Part shown: positions 61,245 through 64,000 of the stretch, piece by piece
Layout: each line of letters starts with the position of its first letter
Position numbering within the stretch: the stretch's first letter is position 1
Origin: Corynebacterium sanguinis
GTDB taxonomy: Bacteria > Actinomycetota > Actinomycetes > Mycobacteriales > Mycobacteriaceae
NCBI RefSeq assembly: GCF_007641235.1
Contig: NZ_CP038157.1
Span: 2,232,001-2,296,000 of the forward strand
Direction of reading: 5' to 3'
Length of the DNA stretch: 64,000 nt
Program-made: the position numbers and the translations under genes
The notes under the pieces: generated by a model
Database searches by the model: none
Told to the model about the DNA's origin: nothing
Seen by the model: the letters and a program-made list of their open reading frames with translations, nothing else

Positions 61245-61742
61245 CTAAAGCACGAGCTCGGCGCCGAGGCCGGGTTGGTAAAAGGCGGCCCGTTGCGCAG
61301 TAATCGACGTAAGGTGCGGGCTGGTCGCTTCCGCCAGCGCTTCGATGTACCCGGGAACGATCGCTTTCGGGATGCGCAACCCCATCGTCAGGTGCGGGAT
61401 CCACCTCGGACCGCGCCCGTCGGGGTTCATCGCGCTCACCCGGCGAGCCGCGACCTCCAGCTCGTCAGAGGCCTCAAGCAGCCAGGCCACCGTTTGCTTG
61501 CTCTTGGTGCCGAACACCACGGTGCCCACCCGCTCCATCCGCGCGGGCAGCAACGGCGGCAGTACCACCGCGGCTTCCCCCACCACCCGCCGGTCCATCG
61601 TCGGAGCGAATGTCACGCTCACGTGCGGGCGCTGACTCTGCTCCGGGAAACCGCGGCGCGCCAACTCGGTGTAGATTGCGCGCACTTGGCTCTCCTGCTC
61701 GCGCGGCAACCGCAGCAGGATGTTCTCGGGCGACACGCTCAC
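61245..61742 (-). CDS. thpR: 2'-5' RNA ligase / 2H phosphoesterase (block copy 2, coupled to ligD)
   Basis: 165 residues from GTG 61740-61742 (VSVSPENILLRLPREQESQ), which overlaps the ligD stop as GTGA. Catalytic motifs RPHVSVTFA and IPHLTMGL are intact. LigD polymerase domains prefer ribonucleotides, and the LigD phosphoesterase trims 3' ribonucleotide/phosphate ends; a 2H enzyme that opens 2',3'-cyclic phosphates would fit as an end-cleaning partner. That is inference; a housekeeping RNA role is equally possible. Confidence 0.87.
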   Translation of the reverse strand: MSVSPENILLRLPREQESQVRAIYTELARRGFPEQSQRPHVSVTFAPTMDRRVVGEAAVVLPPLLPARMERVGTVVFGTKSKQTVAWLLEASDELEVAARRVSAMNPDGRGPRWIPHLTMGLRIPKAIVPGYIEALAEATSPHLTSITAQRAAFYQPGLGAELVL

Positions 61743-63994
61743 ATCTCCCAGCGAACGTCGGCCGGTTCCTTGTCCTCGCGCCAGCCGCGCCACGACGCCT
61801 GCCTCAGGCTGCCGCCACCGGTTTTGCCAGCCACCTGCACCTCGGCCACGAACTTCGGCGTGACCCACCACGCGTCCTTCGCGTCCGAATCCGGCACTTC
61901 AATTGGCGGGGTTTTGCGCTCAGCTGCGCGCAACTTTTTCTCGATGTCTCTCAACTGCGCGGCGCTGAAACCGGTGCCCACCCGCCCGGCATAGGTCAAC
62001 TCACCGTCGGCGTTGGGCACCGCCACGAGCAGCGACGATACTGCGCGCTTGCCGGTCCTCACGCCCACGACAACCACCTCCTGATGCAGCTGTGTCTTCA
62101 GCTTCAGCCAGGCTCTCGAGCGCTCGCCCGGGGTGTACACCGAGTCCGCCCGCTTCGCCATCACCCCCTCCAGGCCGAGCGTGCGGCTCGCCTGCTCCGC
62201 CGTTTCGAAGGAACCGGTAAACCTCGGCGGGATCGCCACATGCTCTGTCTCCTCCAATGCCTCCATAGCTTCTCGACGCCCCGTGTACGCCTCCCCCACC
62301 ATCGAGCGCCCTCCGACCTCCAGCACGTCGAACGCCATGTAGCGCAGCTCCGCGTCGGACCCTTCCCGGTCCGCTGCGTGCAGCAGCGAGAAGTTGGGGC
62401 GCCCCTGCTCATCAAGGGCGACAAGCTCGCCGTCCAACACGCCGTCGCCGCCAAGCACCTCGGCGATTTCATTGGCGTGGGGGAACAGGTGGGTGTAGTC
62501 CTTGCCCGCCCTGCTGCGCAGCGTGACCTTGCCCCCGTCCACGAACGCGAGGATGCGGTAGCCGTCCCATTTCATCTCGAACTCGTAGCGCACCCCGTCC
62601 TTCTCGCCCAGTGTCAAATCCCCCGCGCTACCCATTGTCGCGAGCATGGGCGTCAGCGACTTTGGCTGCGAACTAGGCTGCTTTGCCATCAGCTTCATCA
62701 GCCAGTTCTTCCCGTTGGTGTGGATGAGCGCGTAGCGGCGGGGCCCGCCACTGCCGCGGAACACGGCGATGACCTCCTCCCCCTCGCGCCACTTCTCAAT
62801 CTCCACGGTGCCCGAATCCCAGATGCTCATCTCGCCGGCGCCGTACTCTCCCTTGGCAATCGTGCCTTCGAAGGTGGCGTACTCGACCGGGTGATCTTCG
62901 GTCTGCACCGCCAACCGGTTCTCCTTCGGGTCCTCTGGCGGCCCCTTCGGCACAGCCCAGGACACCAGCACACCCTCGTGCTCGATGCGCACGTCCCAGT
63001 GCAGGCGGCGCGCGTGGTGCTCCTGGATGACAAAGATCGGCTCCCCGTCGCGTAGCATCGGTGCCTCCTGCGGGACCGGCTCCGCGGTCTTGCGCGGGTC
63101 GCGCATGGAGCGGTAGGTGGCCAGCCTGTCGACGACCGGCGCGCCCAGCGGCGCCATCGGGTCAATGCCGTCCTCCACACGCGCGAGGACTTCCTCGAAG
63201 TCCAGGTGCTTAAGAGCAGGGTCCTCGATTTCCTCCCACGTCCTCGGCGCCGCCACCATGGGCCGCTCGCGCCCGCGCAGGGAGTACGGCGCCACCGTCG
63301 TCTTCGACCCATTGTTCTGGCTCCAATCCAGAAACACCTTGCCCTCGCGCGAAGTTTTCTTCATCACCGACGTCACCCTGTCCGGGTAGTCCTCTTCCAA
63401 TCCGCGGGCCAACGCCTTCGCCACCTTGGACACGGTGTCGGAGTCGTAAGTGCCGTCCAGCGCGGCGTAGAGGTGGATGCCCTTCGACCCAGACGTCACC
63501 GGCACGCACTCCATGCCCATGCCGTCGAGGATCTCCCGGCACCACAGCGCCACCTGCGCCGTCTGCGCCATGGTCACACCCGGCCCGGGGTCCAAATCCA
63601 GCACCATCCTGTCGGGGTTGGCGTGCGAGCCGTCCGGCGCGAAGCGCCACTGCGGGGTGTGCAGCTCCAAGGCGGCGACTTGGGCGAACCAGGCGAGGGT
63701 GGAGGGGGCGTCGACAAGCGGGTACCTATTCACCGAGGTCGAGTGCTCGATCTCGCCGACGGTGACCCACTCCGGCGCCGAATCCTCGAGGTCCTTGCGG
63801 AAGAAGCTCTCCCCCTCTACCCCGTCCGGCCAGCGCTTGCGGGTCACCGGGCGCCGCGTGACCTGGGGGATCATAACCTCAGCGACGGAGAGGTAGTAGT
63901 GCATCACGTCCGCCTTCGTCGTGCCGGTGGACGGGTAGAGCACCTTGTTCAGGCTCGTGACGTTGAGGCTGCGGCCGTCGACCTGGAACTTCAC
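61739..63994 (-). CDS. ligD: Multifunctional NHEJ DNA ligase D (possibly truncated at the window edge)
   Basis: 751 residues from GTG 63992-63994; the window ends 6 bp upstream, so the start is provisional. Domain order is mycobacterial: polymerase/primase (about 1-290, with MVLDLDPGPGVTM metal site and SGSKGIHLYAAL), 3'-phosphoesterase (about 320-450, FVIQEHHARRLHWDVRIEHEG), ATP-dependent ligase (about 470-751: MKWDGYRILAF with the adenylated Lys, VLDGELVAL, LEGVMAKRAD, AWLKLKTQL). It repairs double-strand breaks with Ku, which is not in the window. Its stop overlaps thpR copy 2. Confidence 0.94.
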   Translation of the reverse strand: MKFQVDGRSLNVTSLNKVLYPSTGTTKADVMHYYLSVAEVMIPQVTRRPVTRKRWPDGVEGESFFRKDLEDSAPEWVTVGEIEHSTSVNRYPLVDAPSTLAWFAQVAALELHTPQWRFAPDGSHANPDRMVLDLDPGPGVTMAQTAQVALWCREILDGMGMECVPVTSGSKGIHLYAALDGTYDSDTVSKVAKALARGLEEDYPDRVTSVMKKTSREGKVFLDWSQNNGSKTTVAPYSLRGRERPMVAAPRTWEEIEDPALKHLDFEEVLARVEDGIDPMAPLGAPVVDRLATYRSMRDPRKTAEPVPQEAPMLRDGEPIFVIQEHHARRLHWDVRIEHEGVLVSWAVPKGPPEDPKENRLAVQTEDHPVEYATFEGTIAKGEYGAGEMSIWDSGTVEIEKWREGEEVIAVFRGSGGPRRYALIHTNGKNWLMKLMAKQPSSQPKSLTPMLATMGSAGDLTLGEKDGVRYEFEMKWDGYRILAFVDGGKVTLRSRAGKDYTHLFPHANEIAEVLGGDGVLDGELVALDEQGRPNFSLLHAADREGSDAELRYMAFDVLEVGGRSMVGEAYTGRREAMEALEETEHVAIPPRFTGSFETAEQASRTLGLEGVMAKRADSVYTPGERSRAWLKLKTQLHQEVVVVGVRTGKRAVSSLLVAVPNADGELTYAGRVGTGFSAAQLRDIEKKLRAAERKTPPIEVPDSDAKDAWWVTPKFVAEVQVAGKTGGGSLRQASWRGWREDKEPADVRWEM

Positions 63995-64000
63995 GCGCCC

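Noticed and set aside
1..64000. tRNA or rRNA genes
   Set aside because: I found no sequence with tRNA D- and T-arm consensus or rRNA motifs; GGTTCGA at about 24058 belongs to the TPP riboswitch.
1..64000. Insertion sequences, integrases or prophage genes
   Set aside because: No transposase, integrase or phage structural protein was seen, so the duplication has no visible mobile-element driver in the window.

Overview
The window is high-GC actinobacterial DNA, almost certainly from a Corynebacterium. Indicators are the succinylase-branch lysine/diaminopimelate genes (dapC, dapD, dapE) next to folP2, a glucosyl-3-phosphoglycerate synthase and a DUF3117 protein; mycothiol deacetylase MshB; a YkoEDC-type ECF thiamine-precursor importer under a TPP riboswitch; an Opp/Dpp importer; a mycobacterial-type LigD; and many start codons that sit 6-7 nt behind a -10 hexamer (leaderless genes). 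I cannot name the species.

Layout. 0-20 kb is a conserved chromosomal core: the 3' part of a GH32 fructosidase; a minus-strand run from dapE through a LOG-family protein, folP2, gpgS, a DivIVA-like protein and DUF3117 to an RlmA-like methyltransferase; a divergent dapD-like paralogue; a non-coding 85-bp tandem-repeat array; two tandem amino-acid permeases; dapD; then gtrA, dapC, ferredoxin, mshB, a frameshifted unknown gene, a family-5 solute-binding lipoprotein and typA. 20-30 kb holds transport operons: the ykoEDC importer with a P-loop kinase, and a complete oligopeptide/dipeptide ABC importer. 30-39 kb holds a DUF808 membrane protein with a short UvrA-like ATPase, a cupin, secreted proteins and a 5'-nucleotidase.

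39-62 kb is the most unusual part. A block of six genes (MFS exporter, PhnB/VOC protein, purple-acid-phosphatase-like metallophosphatase, flavin monooxygenase-like oxidoreductase, unknown protein, 2H-phosphoesterase/2'-5' RNA ligase) occurs twice in the same order and orientation, at 39.07-44.87 kb and 52.6-61.74 kb. The second copy is interrupted by a TrpXYZ-like ABC importer and a spermidine-synthase-like gene. It is decaying: its MFS has a nonsense codon at position 6, its phosphatase a nonsense codon and a frameshift, its oxidoreductase a frameshift. The first copy has lost the phosphatase membrane anchor and is joined to a lipase gene that has no stop codon of its own. Between the copies lie a SulP transporter, a broken lipoprotein gene and a SigK/RskA-like pair whose sigma gene is broken. 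The window ends in ligD, which overlaps the second 2H-phosphoesterase gene by four bases.

Two non-genic signals stand out: the 85-bp array at 7041-7950, each unit of which can form two hairpins, and a 10-mer, GCTTATCGAC, present 13 times in 64 kb by eye, where about 0.1 would be expected by chance.
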